Shown here: in pieces, positions 52,408-61,283 of the stretch
Layout of the letters: each line of letters begins with the position of its first letter
Position numbering within the stretch: position 1 is the first letter of the stretch
Source of the DNA: an uncultured Flavobacteriaceae bacterium
Lineage (GTDB): Bacteria; Bacteroidota; Bacteroidia; Flavobacteriales; Flavobacteriaceae
DNA length: 64,000 nucleotides
Direction: 5' to 3'
Assembly (NCBI GenBank): GCA_947493175.1
Contig: CANLQD010000003.1
Coordinates: 310,001-374,000 of the forward strand
Program-made: the position numbers and the translations under genes
Notes under the pieces: generated by a model
Told to the model about the DNA's origin: nothing
Seen by the model: the letters and a program-made list of their open reading frames with translations, nothing else
Database searches by the model: none

Positions 52408-52475
52408 GGCTTACCATTTTAGGGAACTTTTAAGGTTTTCTTCTCATATTTTAACTAATTTAAAGGATGCTAGTT

Positions 52476-52515
52476 CATCATCAATCAATCATCAATCATC
52501 AATCAATCATTAATC
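52476..52515 (+). repeat. ATCAATC-type simple repeat abutting the regulator start codon
   Basis: About 40 bases built of ATC, AATC and ATCAATC units end exactly at the ATG at 52516. They occupy the ribosome-loading region, so changes in unit number could alter translation of the regulator. Confidence 0.7.
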
Positions 52516-54066
52516 ATGAGACAGACAGGGAGTATACTGTTATTGGCCCTGCTCTCTATTACGTATCTTTATCCTATTCCCCCCATAGATATTAGAGAGA
52601 ATCTTTCGGCCATCCGCCCGGTTGCAATCACCGAACCCGATCCCTTACATGAAGCCGAGACCTTTTACAATCAGGGCGAATTCCTCTTGGCTACACACTC
52701 CTATAAGAGTGCCTTAAAAACCAATTTGCCCAATGAGCGTGAAGCAGCCGTATATAAGAAGTTGGCCTTAAGCTATGCCGCCCTTGAACAAGTGGATGAG
52801 TGTATCCTCTTTTTGGAACAATCACTTATTACGGAACTAAATACCGATGTGTTGGTAGACAGCGGTTTTGATCCCGTTCGAAACAGCAACCAATTCGCGG
52901 CTCTGGAAGAAAAATACACCCCTAAGTTTACGATTTGGTCATTCATGTACCTATACGTGGCGCTTATAGGTTTTTACATCGCTGTAATTCTTCATTTTAA
53001 GAAAAAAATAGACCCGACGGCAAAAGCATTAATTAGCAGTTTCATCTTCATTCACTCATTTTTTATCCTACACATTTGCCTTAACATCACCAACTATCAA
53101 TATAAATTTCCGCATTCATATCTGATGTCGACTGCTTTTTCCTTTCTCTATGGTCCTCTTTTGTATTTGTACTTTAAACGAATCACCCAACAATATTGTT
53201 TTAAGAAAAGCGACTTTTTACATCTGGTTCCCACTTTACTATTATTACTGCATTTGGTTCCTATTTACGCCATGTCGGCCGAGGAAAAAATAGGGCTTAT
53301 GCTCAATAGGGTTGTAGGCGGAATGAACCCTGGGGATTCTACCTATATGACGCTGCTTGTCATCTTAAAATTCGTTTCCCTTGTTGTTTACGGGTATTTC
53401 GTTCAAAGACTGTATCGCCAGGCCAGAGTCAATAAAGAATTAAGCGAAACCAACAAAAAATGGCAACGTAACATATTTGGGATACACGCAGCATATATTG
53501 TTACCTACGGGCTCTATGGTGTTTTGATCATTAATCACATCGCATCAGGTTTCTTTTATCACCTCCCTATCGTTGCCATGTCAATGATGGTGATGTATCT
53601 CGGATTCTCTGCCAGTGTACAACCGAACGTATTCAGCGGACTGTATTCTTTTGAAAACCAGTTGTTCTTTAAATACGAAAAGTCGGGTTTAACACAGAGT
53701 CTCTCAAACGAACTTAAAGAAAATCTGCAAAGACTGTTCGATTTGGAAAAAATCTACAAGGAAAATGATATCAGTCTAGAGTCATTGGCCAATCGTCTCA
53801 ACACCACACGACATAATGCATCTCAAGTAATTAATGAACACTTTGGAATGAACTTTCACGAGTTGATCAATAAATACCGCATTCAGGAGGCGAAACACTT
53901 GCTTGATTCTGATCGCCATAAGAACTTGAACATTATAGATATTGCCTACGAAGTTGGCTTCAACAACAAAGTAACATTCAACAAGGCATTTAAAAAGGAT
54001 ACGCAACTCACACCAAGTCAATATCAACGCAGCAAAGCCAACGATATACACGTAAAGTACACGTAA
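52516..54066 (+). CDS. Membrane-tethered AraC-family transcriptional regulator
   Basis: A 516-residue protein. An N-terminal signal or anchor (residues 5-22) is followed by a periplasmic TPR-like region (about 45-125: HEAETFYNQGEFLLATHSYKSAL, AVYKKLALSYAAL, in parts), seven spans (about 138-370), and a cytoplasmic AraC-type double HTH (about 410-510: LESLANRLNTTRHNASQVIN, IIDIAYEVGFNNKVTFNKAF, TPSQYQRS). It is a one-protein sensor-regulator and lies upstream of, and in line with, susC-susD, which it probably controls. A repeat element and a 1-kb gap follow. Confidence 0.9.
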   Translation: MRQTGSILLLALLSITYLYPIPPIDIRENLSAIRPVAITEPDPLHEAETFYNQGEFLLATHSYKSALKTNLPNEREAAVYKKLALSYAALEQVDECILFLEQSLITELNTDVLVDSGFDPVRNSNQFAALEEKYTPKFTIWSFMYLYVALIGFYIAVILHFKKKIDPTAKALISSFIFIHSFFILHICLNITNYQYKFPHSYLMSTAFSFLYGPLLYLYFKRITQQYCFKKSDFLHLVPTLLLLLHLVPIYAMSAEEKIGLMLNRVVGGMNPGDSTYMTLLVILKFVSLVVYGYFVQRLYRQARVNKELSETNKKWQRNIFGIHAAYIVTYGLYGVLIINHIASGFFYHLPIVAMSMMVMYLGFSASVQPNVFSGLYSFENQLFFKYEKSGLTQSLSNELKENLQRLFDLEKIYKENDISLESLANRLNTTRHNASQVINEHFGMNFHELINKYRIQEAKHLLDSDRHKNLNIIDIAYEVGFNNKVTFNKAFKKDTQLTPSQYQRSKANDIHVKYT

Positions 54067-54155
54067 GCTTTCTTCGGAACGGTAAATGCTTATAGGGCTT
54101 GCCCTAAAGCAAGGGATTAATGCTTTATTTGGTGGTATAACAATATGTAAAGGCA

Positions 54156-54247
54156 GCAGCCCTGAGATCTTACTACTAAAAGGTATTCTTCTGTCTCATT
54201 TTTTAGAGTAATTATTTGAATTAGCTATCAAAACAACTCAGGGCTGC
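54156..54247 (+). repeat. Structured repeat element, copy 1
   Basis: GCAGCCCTGAG (54156-54166) and CTCAGGGCTGC (54237-54247) are perfect complements closing a 92-nt element. Inside, TTACT, a bulged A and CTAAAA (54170-54181) can pair with TTTTAGAGTAA (54201-54211). The interior shares long blocks with copy 2 at 60968-61054, including ATTATTTGAATTAG. It lies 90 bp after the regulator gene. Confidence 0.75.
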
Positions 54248-54827
54248 ATTTTACGGTTCTTTCCGTCACCAATTCCGCATCGATATAATCTCTTGGTATT
54301 AAGACTAACGATAGCTCCTTAAAATATCATCATTCAGATTTTGTGAGGAATCGTTCCAAATTGACGTATATCATTCCATTTTCATTGAATCGATCAGGTA
54401 CTAAAATTTCGGCTTAGCTATCTAACACCAATCGTAATATTTTTAAAACCTCATCATTAGCGGATGTTTTACTTGGTTAGTGCCCCCCAGTACCTTTAGC
54501 CCCGTTCCCTATTCTTCTGGTCGACAGGCTTTGATAATCAAGAACTAGCATACTGTTTGACTACCTAAGTAAACCAACTCGGGACAAGCCCAGGAGGGAT
54601 TAAAAAAAATGCAATACTGATTTCGATACGGGTGTCGGAGCATTTTAAATATCGATTATAGAGCCAACAAAAAATTAGAGATTCTTTACACCTGATTGCC
54701 TCCCTTCCTTAATCCCAATAGTAAACAGCAGTTGACCTTTGAACCTCCTTAGATAAAAGAAAATCCAGATAAAATGCGGCCTTGCATCTAGGTTTAAAAC
54801 CCTTATCCGGCGAAAAAAGGTAAAGTA

Positions 54828-54864
54828 GGGGTAAGTATTTATCGGAAAAGTAAACGTTTATGGG
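54828..54864 (+). promoter_or_regulatory. Candidate AraC-type operator upstream of susC
   Basis: GGGGTAAGTATTTATCGG (54828-54845) shares GGGGTAANNNNTTATCGG with the regulator upstream site. Within it, GTAAGTATTTATCGG (54831) and GTAAACGTTTATGGG (54850) form a 19-bp-period direct repeat GTAANNNTTTATNGG, as expected for an AraC-family protein. A -7-like TTACTTTG lies 28 bp downstream. Confidence 0.55.
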
Positions 54865-55075
54865 GATTTCCTTAAAACATGTTAAGAGACAGTTACTTTG
54901 GCCCGATTGACTAAGTTAAATGTTAAGATAGCTCGAAATAACTTACTCTTATTTAAGTTAACCATATCAGCCTTCACCCAACTACTGTATGCAGCTTACT
55001 TCCTTGAATAGGTCGTTTTGCGCTTTCCCATACATACGATGTCGATTCAAGACTAACTTAATAAAATTCTAACGT

Positions 55076-58000
55076 ATGAAAAAAAAATGCAATTGGTTGT
55101 GTATGCTGTTTCTCTTCGGAATTACAATGGCATTTGCACAGGAAAAAACAGTCTCTGGTACGGTCACGGACCAAGATGGTGTGCCGTTACCGGGAGTAAA
55201 CATTTTGGAAAAGGGTACCACCAATGGGATGCAGACCGATTTTGACGGCAACTATGCCATTCAGGTAGCCGAAGGACAAGTTTTGGTATTCTCTTATCTA
55301 GGCCTCAGAACAGTCGAAATTACCGTAGGCTCGGATGACATGGTGAATCTACAAATGGAAGAAGATTCACAAGCATTAGAGGAGGTTGTTGTTACGGCGC
55401 AGGGTATTGTAAGAGAAAAAAGATCCTTGGGATACGCCGTTACTACAGTTGAATCTGGCTTGGTCGAAGCAAGACCGGAAGCAGATATTGCCAGGGTATT
55501 GAACGGAAAGGTCGCAGGGGTGAACATCACAGCGAACAACGGACTCTCTGGATCCGGAACAAACATTATCATTAGAGGTTTTTCCTCTGCCACCCAATCG
55601 AACCAACCTCTATTTATTGTAGATGGTATTCCTTTTGATGGTGGTACGAATACCCAATCTAACTTTTTGGACGGAAACACTGAATCGAGCCGTTTTCTGG
55701 ATATAGATCCCAACAACATTGAGAGTGTAAGCGTACTAAAAGGTTTGAGTGCAACGGTACTCTACGGTAATAGAGGTAGTAACGGGGTAATTCTTATAAC
55801 TACAAAGGGTTCCAGAACGGGCGAGGCTCCGAGTAAAACAGAAGTATCGATTACCCAATCAGTATTCCAATCGAAAGCCATACTTCCAAATTACCAGGAT
55901 AACTATGGTGGTGGTTTTCACCAAGGTTTTGGTTATTTCTTCAGCAACTGGGGCCCTCGTTTCGACCGTACCGATGACGATGGTATCGCAAATGCCGCCC
56001 AATATGTTGGTGACGGACCTGGAGGTGTGGCGATCTTGCAGCATCCTTTCAACTTTATAGCCGACCCTACGCTGATCGCAGGTTTTGAAGATTTGCTAAA
56101 CGATCCGTATCCTTATAAACCCTATAATGGAGTAGAGGAGTTTTTTAGAACAGGATATGTCTACAGTACCTCGGTAAACGTAAGAGGTGGTTCCGAAAAG
56201 GTAACTTTTAATGCGAATTATGGCAGAACCGAGGACATTGGTTTTACTCCTGGAAACGATCTAATACGTAACAACTTTAGCCTAGGGGGTAATGCCCGAC
56301 TCTCGAACAAATTTACGGTAGCAGGAGTTTTCAATTTTGTGCGCACAGGGTTCAGATCACCGCCAAATGCCGTTAGTACCGGAAGTGGTGCCGCCTTTGA
56401 TGGTGGTGCTATTTTTGGGGATATCCTTTACACCCCACGTAGTGTAGATCTCACCAACCTTCCGTTCCAAGCAGCAGACGGTCGTAGTGTTTACTATCGT
56501 TCCGGTAACGATATCCAAAACCCATATTGGACGATCGCCAATGCGAAAACCTCGCAATTCACAGATCGTTTTCTTGGCAATATCTCGTTAAGCTACGAAC
56601 TAAATGATTGGCTCAACCTTACTTACAGATATGGTTTGGATACCTATACGGAATTGAATTCCTATGGACAGAACAGAGGAGGGGTCGATGGCCCGGTATT
56701 GGGTATTTTGAGAACCTCCGCCGCTCGAAACAGTATTAGTAACCATGACCTCATTTTAACGGCCAATAAAAACTTCAATGAAGACATGAACCTTAATGTT
56801 ACCCTTGGGGCCAACAGCAGGAGGGACGTTTTTCAAAGAGATGGTCTTGAAAGCCAGGGCCAACTGGTTTTTGGTGTCTTGGAACATTTCAATTTCACCA
56901 CTCCATCGGCAACCAACTCGTTCTCTGGAATCAATATCAATCGAGATTTTGAGGAAAACCTTGTGGGTATTTATCTAGATGCCACTTTGGGGTACAAAGA
57001 CTATCTATATCTGAATGCAGTGGCCAGAAATGACTGGTCATCCACCTTGGAAAGAGAAAACAATTCGCTCTTATATCCCGGGGCGAGTGTTTCCTTTATT
57101 CCAACAGCTGCCTTCCCCGCCTTACAGGGAGATGGCCTAAATTATCTTAAAATGCGTTTTGGTTATGGTTCTTCAGCCAGTTTCCCAACTCCTTTTAATA
57201 CACGAGACGTACTAACCTTGGGTGCAAGGGCCTTGGTCGATATCAATGGGAATGTTGTTTCCGGTAATACGGTTGCAAATACCTTGGGGAACCGGGACCT
57301 AAAACCTGAGAGTATTCGAGAATGGGAATTAGGGTTGGATATGCGTTTCTTCAATAGTATGAATCTAAATGTTAGCCTCTTCGAAAAAACGACGAAAGAT
57401 CTAATTACGCAACAACCCTTGGATAGCTCAACAGGATTTACAGATACCTTTGTCAATATTGGTGGAATTCAAAATCAAGGAGTAGAGGTTGATTTTGACG
57501 TCGATATTTTAAAAGGGGGCGCGGATCGGTTCGGTTTTAATCTAGCAGGTAATTTTACGGCTATTGAAAGTACGGTGACAGAGCTGGCCGATGGTACCGA
57601 TAATATCTTATTGACTTTTGGAGTCGCAGGGGAAGCATCCAACTACGCTGTTGAAGGAAGACCTTTTGGGGTATTCTTAGGGTCTACTTTTCTCAAGGAT
57701 GACAATGGAAATAGGATTGTAGGCGGCAACGGCCGCTACTTGGTCGATAACAATATTTCGGAAATAGGCGATCCAAACCCAGATTGGACCACTGCCTTGA
57801 TTCCAACATTCACTTATAAGAACATTACACTTTCGGCAAACCTCACCTATCGACACGGGGGGGATGTTTATTCTATTACCGCGGCCTCGTTGATAGGACG
57901 TGGAACGGTAGATGCAGACAATCCTATCGATCGGGAATCGAATTACGTACTTCCCGGTGTTTTTGCCGATGGTACTCCCAACAATGTGGCCATTAGCTCT

Positions 58001-58315
58001 ACCGAGTTTGGTTTCAACACCTTCTTTGGCGGTGACATCAATGAATTAAGTGTTTTTGACGGAACTACCATACGACTACAGGAAGCTTCTTTGGGCTATT
58101 CCATTCCTCAAAAACTACTCGAGAAAACACCGTTCGGCAGTATGTCGTTCACCCTATCAGGGCAAAACCTATGGTTCAAAGCCGTTAATTTTCCCGATAA
58201 CATCAACTACGACACAAACGCATCGAGTGCCGGTGTAGGTAACGGGCAGGGTATCGATTATATCACAGGACCATCGGCAAGACGCTATGGATTCACGGTA
58301 AGAGCTTCGTTCTAA
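55076..58315 (+). CDS. SusC/RagA family TonB-linked outer-membrane transporter
   Basis: A 1079-residue protein. It has a signal peptide (ending TMAFAQ, about 22), a carboxypeptidase-regulatory-like domain (about 25-110: VSGTVTDQDGVPLPGVNI, NYAIQV), a plug domain (about 115-240: EVVVTAQG, RVLNGKVAGVNIT, NNIESVSVLKGLSATVLYG), then a 22-strand barrel ending RYGFTVRASF. It imports a large substrate across the outer membrane with its SusD partner and TonB energy. It starts about 210 bp after the candidate operator and is followed by susD after 28 bp. The substrate cannot be read from the sequence. Confidence 0.95.
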   Translation: MKKKCNWLCMLFLFGITMAFAQEKTVSGTVTDQDGVPLPGVNILEKGTTNGMQTDFDGNYAIQVAEGQVLVFSYLGLRTVEITVGSDDMVNLQMEEDSQALEEVVVTAQGIVREKRSLGYAVTTVESGLVEARPEADIARVLNGKVAGVNITANNGLSGSGTNIIIRGFSSATQSNQPLFIVDGIPFDGGTNTQSNFLDGNTESSRFLDIDPNNIESVSVLKGLSATVLYGNRGSNGVILITTKGSRTGEAPSKTEVSITQSVFQSKAILPNYQDNYGGGFHQGFGYFFSNWGPRFDRTDDDGIANAAQYVGDGPGGVAILQHPFNFIADPTLIAGFEDLLNDPYPYKPYNGVEEFFRTGYVYSTSVNVRGGSEKVTFNANYGRTEDIGFTPGNDLIRNNFSLGGNARLSNKFTVAGVFNFVRTGFRSPPNAVSTGSGAAFDGGAIFGDILYTPRSVDLTNLPFQAADGRSVYYRSGNDIQNPYWTIANAKTSQFTDRFLGNISLSYELNDWLNLTYRYGLDTYTELNSYGQNRGGVDGPVLGILRTSAARNSISNHDLILTANKNFNEDMNLNVTLGANSRRDVFQRDGLESQGQLVFGVLEHFNFTTPSATNSFSGININRDFEENLVGIYLDATLGYKDYLYLNAVARNDWSSTLERENNSLLYPGASVSFIPTAAFPALQGDGLNYLKMRFGYGSSASFPTPFNTRDVLTLGARALVDINGNVVSGNTVANTLGNRDLKPESIREWELGLDMRFFNSMNLNVSLFEKTTKDLITQQPLDSSTGFTDTFVNIGGIQNQGVEVDFDVDILKGGADRFGFNLAGNFTAIESTVTELADGTDNILLTFGVAGEASNYAVEGRPFGVFLGSTFLKDDNGNRIVGGNGRYLVDNNISEIGDPNPDWTTALIPTFTYKNITLSANLTYRHGGDVYSITAASLIGRGTVDADNPIDRESNYVLPGVFADGTPNNVAISSTEFGFNTFFGGDINELSVFDGTTIRLQEASLGYSIPQKLLEKTPFGSMSFTLSGQNLWFKAVNFPDNINYDTNASSAGVGNGQGIDYITGPSARRYGFTVRASF

Positions 58316-58343
58316 TTAGTTAAGAAAAAAAATAATATCCATT

Positions 58344-60050
58344 ATGAGAAAAATATTCAAAATAACAGGACTTGGCACTGCGGTTTGCTCGCTACTCCTC
58401 TTGGCAGGTTGCGAGACCACGGAACTAGGCGTTGTTGACAGCCCCAACGATTTGAGTCCGCAACAGGCCAGTGTCGATTTTTTCCTGAATCAAATTCAAA
58501 TCATGACCGCACAGATCCATTCAGGTGAAGAAGGTCGCAATGAAAGAGGACTAAGTCAATTGGGCATGGAACCGGTGCGAATGCAGCATGGTGGTGGGCC
58601 CACTTATAGAGAAATGTACGATCCCGTTGATTTTGATCGGCTTTGGGATAATGTATATGCCAGAGCATTGATCGATATTAGAACTATGAATCCACTCGCC
58701 GAAGAAGCGGAGCAATTTACCCACTTGGCCATAGGACAAATTCTTGAGGCATACATCATGATGTCGATGGTCGACTTTTTTGGCGATGTACCCTACTCGG
58801 AGGCACTCAGAGGTGGTGAAAGAATCCTGAATCCTTCAGTAGATGCTGGAGCATCGATCTACGAAGCAGCCGATCAACTATTGCTAGACGCCATCGCGAA
58901 CCTCAATAAAGATGAACTGGTATTACCTACCAACGATCTTTTCTATGGCGGTGACGAAGGTCAATGGATCAAGCTGGCCAACACCTTACGCCTAAAACTA
59001 TATCTACAGACCCGATTGGTAAACGAGGCCGAGTCTACTTCCGTAATCAACGGCCTGATAGCCAGTAATCAACTAATTTTAGATTCAAACGACGATTTCC
59101 TATTTCAATGGGGTACATCGAATGCGGCTCCAGATAGTAGACACCCGTATTTTGATCGGTTATATGATGGTCAAGGGCCAAGTTCCTTGTTTTACACCTG
59201 TAACTATTTCATGGATCTGATGGCCAATCAATATGGGGAACCCGATCCGAGAATACGATATTATTTTTATCGCCAAGTAAGTGACTTTTCAGGAGCCGAT
59301 GTGGTCACCAAAGAATGTGTGACCCAAATTACCTCGCCATCTTGGTGGGCGTCTGATGAACCCTATTGTACCGTTCCCAACATTAATGGATTGAACGGTT
59401 ACTGGGGAAGAAACCACTTGGATGATGACGGTATTCCGCCCGATGATGCTTTCAGGACTATTCATGGTGTATATCCAGTTGGTGGTCCTTTTGATGATGA
59501 CTCCTTTCGAAATGTATCTGGATCCGCAGCCATCACAGAAGGGTATGCAGGAGCCGGCATATCTCCTATCTTGTTGTCTTCTTACACTCATTTTATGTTG
59601 GCGGAAGCCGCATTGACCATGGGTACTACAGGAGATGCAAGAGCCTATTTGGAGAGCGGTATCCGAGAATCGATGGCTACTGTAACCAATTTTGGTGCCG
59701 CCTTGGCTTCAGGAACCGACTTTGTACCATCGACGACGGTGATCGATGCGCATATCGACGAGATTTTGGCTTCTTACGATGGAGGCAACGATACCGACAA
59801 ACTGCGCGTGATCGTAGAGCAATATTTCATCGCCTTATGGGGCAATGGTATTGAGGCTTACAATACATACAGAAGAACGGGACAACCAGATAACGTAACT
59901 CCTGGTTTTGTTTTGGCAGATTCAGGTACATTCCTGAGATCCATGTGGTATTCACAGACTGCTACCGATAGTAATAGCAACTTTTCTCAAAAAGCGGCTC
60001 CCGACACCCCTGTATTTTGGGATACAAACCCCGAAGGTTTTGTGAAGTAA
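58344..60050 (+). CDS. SusD/RagB family outer-membrane lipoprotein
   Basis: A 568-residue lipoprotein (signal ending LLLLAGC) of the second SusD subfamily (SusD-like_2): VDSPNDLSPQQASVDFFLNQ at the mature start, WDNVYARALIDI, GDVPYSEALRGG and the end QKAAPDTPVFWDTNPEGFVK. It binds substrate over the SusC barrel. It lies 28 bp after susC and 28 bp before the third gene. Four Cys in the middle (residues about 286-355) may form disulfides. Confidence 0.93.
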   Translation: MRKIFKITGLGTAVCSLLLLAGCETTELGVVDSPNDLSPQQASVDFFLNQIQIMTAQIHSGEEGRNERGLSQLGMEPVRMQHGGGPTYREMYDPVDFDRLWDNVYARALIDIRTMNPLAEEAEQFTHLAIGQILEAYIMMSMVDFFGDVPYSEALRGGERILNPSVDAGASIYEAADQLLLDAIANLNKDELVLPTNDLFYGGDEGQWIKLANTLRLKLYLQTRLVNEAESTSVINGLIASNQLILDSNDDFLFQWGTSNAAPDSRHPYFDRLYDGQGPSSLFYTCNYFMDLMANQYGEPDPRIRYYFYRQVSDFSGADVVTKECVTQITSPSWWASDEPYCTVPNINGLNGYWGRNHLDDDGIPPDDAFRTIHGVYPVGGPFDDDSFRNVSGSAAITEGYAGAGISPILLSSYTHFMLAEAALTMGTTGDARAYLESGIRESMATVTNFGAALASGTDFVPSTTVIDAHIDEILASYDGGNDTDKLRVIVEQYFIALWGNGIEAYNTYRRTGQPDNVTPGFVLADSGTFLRSMWYSQTATDSNSNFSQKAAPDTPVFWDTNPEGFVK

Positions 60051-60078
60051 TACGACCCGATAATTTAAAAATAACAAA

Positions 60079-60879
60079 ATGAAAAAAACAATAAATACAC
60101 TTTTAGGTCTTCTGCTCGTATCGATTGCCTTTGTAGGTTGTGAAGATGAAGATAAAAAGCCGATCAACCTATTAGAGCCTGAAAATTCAAAATCGCCCTT
60201 CGTACGGATTATTGTTGAGGAACCCATCGTAGCCGCTGGAGACATTGCAGCCAGCTCTTTAAACGCTACGGTCAGTGCCCTTGATAATAATGTAGCATCT
60301 TGGGAACTCGCTGTTAGTAGGGAATCAGGTGGCGTTGCGAGCGACACGATATCCTTGACGACAGTTACTAGTTTTCCGAGCGATATCTCCATTCCATATA
60401 CCGATATTGCGTCTTCTTTGGGTATAAGCACCGATGAAATATCGGGAGGAGACTTTATCCGCTTTCTAGGAACTTCAACGGGGACCGACGGTTCGGTATT
60501 CACTTTTGACAACTTTAGTCCGAACGTCACCGGGCAGCCCGAGCAGCGCCAAGCCTTTAATTTCATCGTCTTGGTAAAGTGTTCACCCATAACCGATGCG
60601 ACCGTAGCAGGTACCTGGATCATTGAAATGCAAGATCTCTTCGGGGATGGTTGGGACGGTGCCTTTGTTACTTTTGAAATCGATGGGGTTACCACCGACT
60701 ATACCTTTACCAGTGGTGATGCAGCTACATTTAACGTTGATGTCCCTGCAGGTACGTCGGAATTGGTGATTTCCTATACCAGCGGCGCGTTCGAAGAAGA
60801 GCACGTATATACGATACAAACACCGGATGGTGATGTGCGTGGACCTTTTGGACCAAATCCCGCACCTTGTATCAACTAA
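60079..60879 (+). CDS. SusCD-associated lipoprotein of unknown function
   Basis: A 266-residue lipoprotein (signal ending AFVGC, about Cys21) followed by an acidic spacer and beta-rich Ig-like sections. The C-terminal 90 residues start with WIIEMQDLFGDGWDGAFVTF, a DxFGDGWxG motif found in secreted Bacteroidota proteins, probably calcium binding. Its place as third gene suggests an accessory surface binding protein, the SusE/SusF position, but I do not recognise it as either. A terminator and repeat copy 2 follow. Confidence 0.75.
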   Translation: MKKTINTLLGLLLVSIAFVGCEDEDKKPINLLEPENSKSPFVRIIVEEPIVAAGDIAASSLNATVSALDNNVASWELAVSRESGGVASDTISLTTVTSFPSDISIPYTDIASSLGISTDEISGGDFIRFLGTSTGTDGSVFTFDNFSPNVTGQPEQRQAFNFIVLVKCSPITDATVAGTWIIEMQDLFGDGWDGAFVTFEIDGVTTDYTFTSGDAATFNVDVPAGTSELVISYTSGAFEEEHVYTIQTPDGDVRGPFGPNPAPCIN

Positions 60880-60904
60880 TTGAATGCTACATTAACCTAA
60901 CCTT

Positions 60905-60948
60905 AAACTACGGGATATCTGACATACAACTTATGTCCCGTAGTTTTA
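60905..60948 (+). terminator. Terminator of the Sus-like operon
   Basis: AAACTACGGGA (60905-60915) pairs with TCCCGTAGTTT (60936-60946); an inner stem GACATA/TATGTC (60921-60926 and 60932-60937) can extend it. A short T-run follows. Confidence 0.8.
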
Positions 60949-60967
60949 TCATTCAAAGTCAAGTCAC

Positions 60968-61054
60968 GCAGCTCTGAAACTTACTTCTAGGTAAACAGAT
61001 TCTCTGTTTCATTTTGAGTATTATTTGAATTAGTCATCAACACTTCAGGGCTGC
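60968..61054 (+). repeat. Structured repeat element, copy 2
   Basis: GCAGCTCTGAA (60968-60978) pairs with TTCAGGGCTGC (61044-61054), ten Watson-Crick pairs and one G-U. Compared with copy 1, the innermost pair changed from G-C to A-T on both arms. The interior shares CTTACT, CTGT.TCATTT, GAGTA and ATTATTTGAATTAG with copy 1. It lies just after the operon terminator. Confidence 0.75.
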
Positions 61055-61283
61055 ACTTTACTCGTTACGGTAATAAGTCAGTTCAAGTAGATACTCAAAA
61101 AACACGACAAAAAATACCTTGTAGACCATACCAAACTACTTTGTATCGGAAATGCATAGGTCTGCATCGATGATAATAAAGGCTTTTAAACATGGAGTAG
61201 CCCCAAGGCTTTACTTAAGCCGGCATCATCTCAGTTGAAAAGGTGGAAAGCTGAGTTTAAGATTGTAGGTATGACCTACTATA

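Larger units (their letters stand above)
51973..52515. other. Intergenic region upstream of the AraC-type regulator
   Basis: About 540 bases. It holds a 31-codon frame at 52057-52152, a strong terminator at 52310-52336, the candidate operator at 52390-52407 and a simple-sequence repeat running up to the regulator start. The terminator is about 340 bp from the preceding stop codon, so an unannotated RNA may end there. Confidence 0.6.
54067..55075. other. 1-kb regulator-susC intergenic region
   Basis: No gene is visible. It contains overlapping hairpins at 54094-54113 directly after the regulator, structured repeat copy 1 (54156-54247), a candidate operator with direct repeats (54828-54864), and a likely susC promoter near 54893-54900 (TTACTTTG). 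The leader to susC is then about 170 bases. Confidence 0.6.
60880..61283. other. Intergenic region after the Sus-like operon
   Basis: About 400 bases with the operon terminator (60905-60948) and structured repeat copy 2 (60968-61054). The last 220 bases show no gene or clear signal. Confidence 0.6.

Noticed and set aside
52476..52515. Repeat units as a CRISPR-like array
   Set aside because: Units are 3-7 bases without spacers; this is a simple-sequence repeat and no cas genes are present.
59952..60695. 247-codon reverse frame spanning the end of susD and the next lipoprotein
   Set aside because: It overlaps two well-supported forward genes and has Ser/Pro-rich shadow composition.
52516..60879. 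Classical polysaccharide utilisation locus
   Set aside because: SusC and SusD are present, but no carbohydrate-active enzyme or sulfatase lies in or next to the operon.
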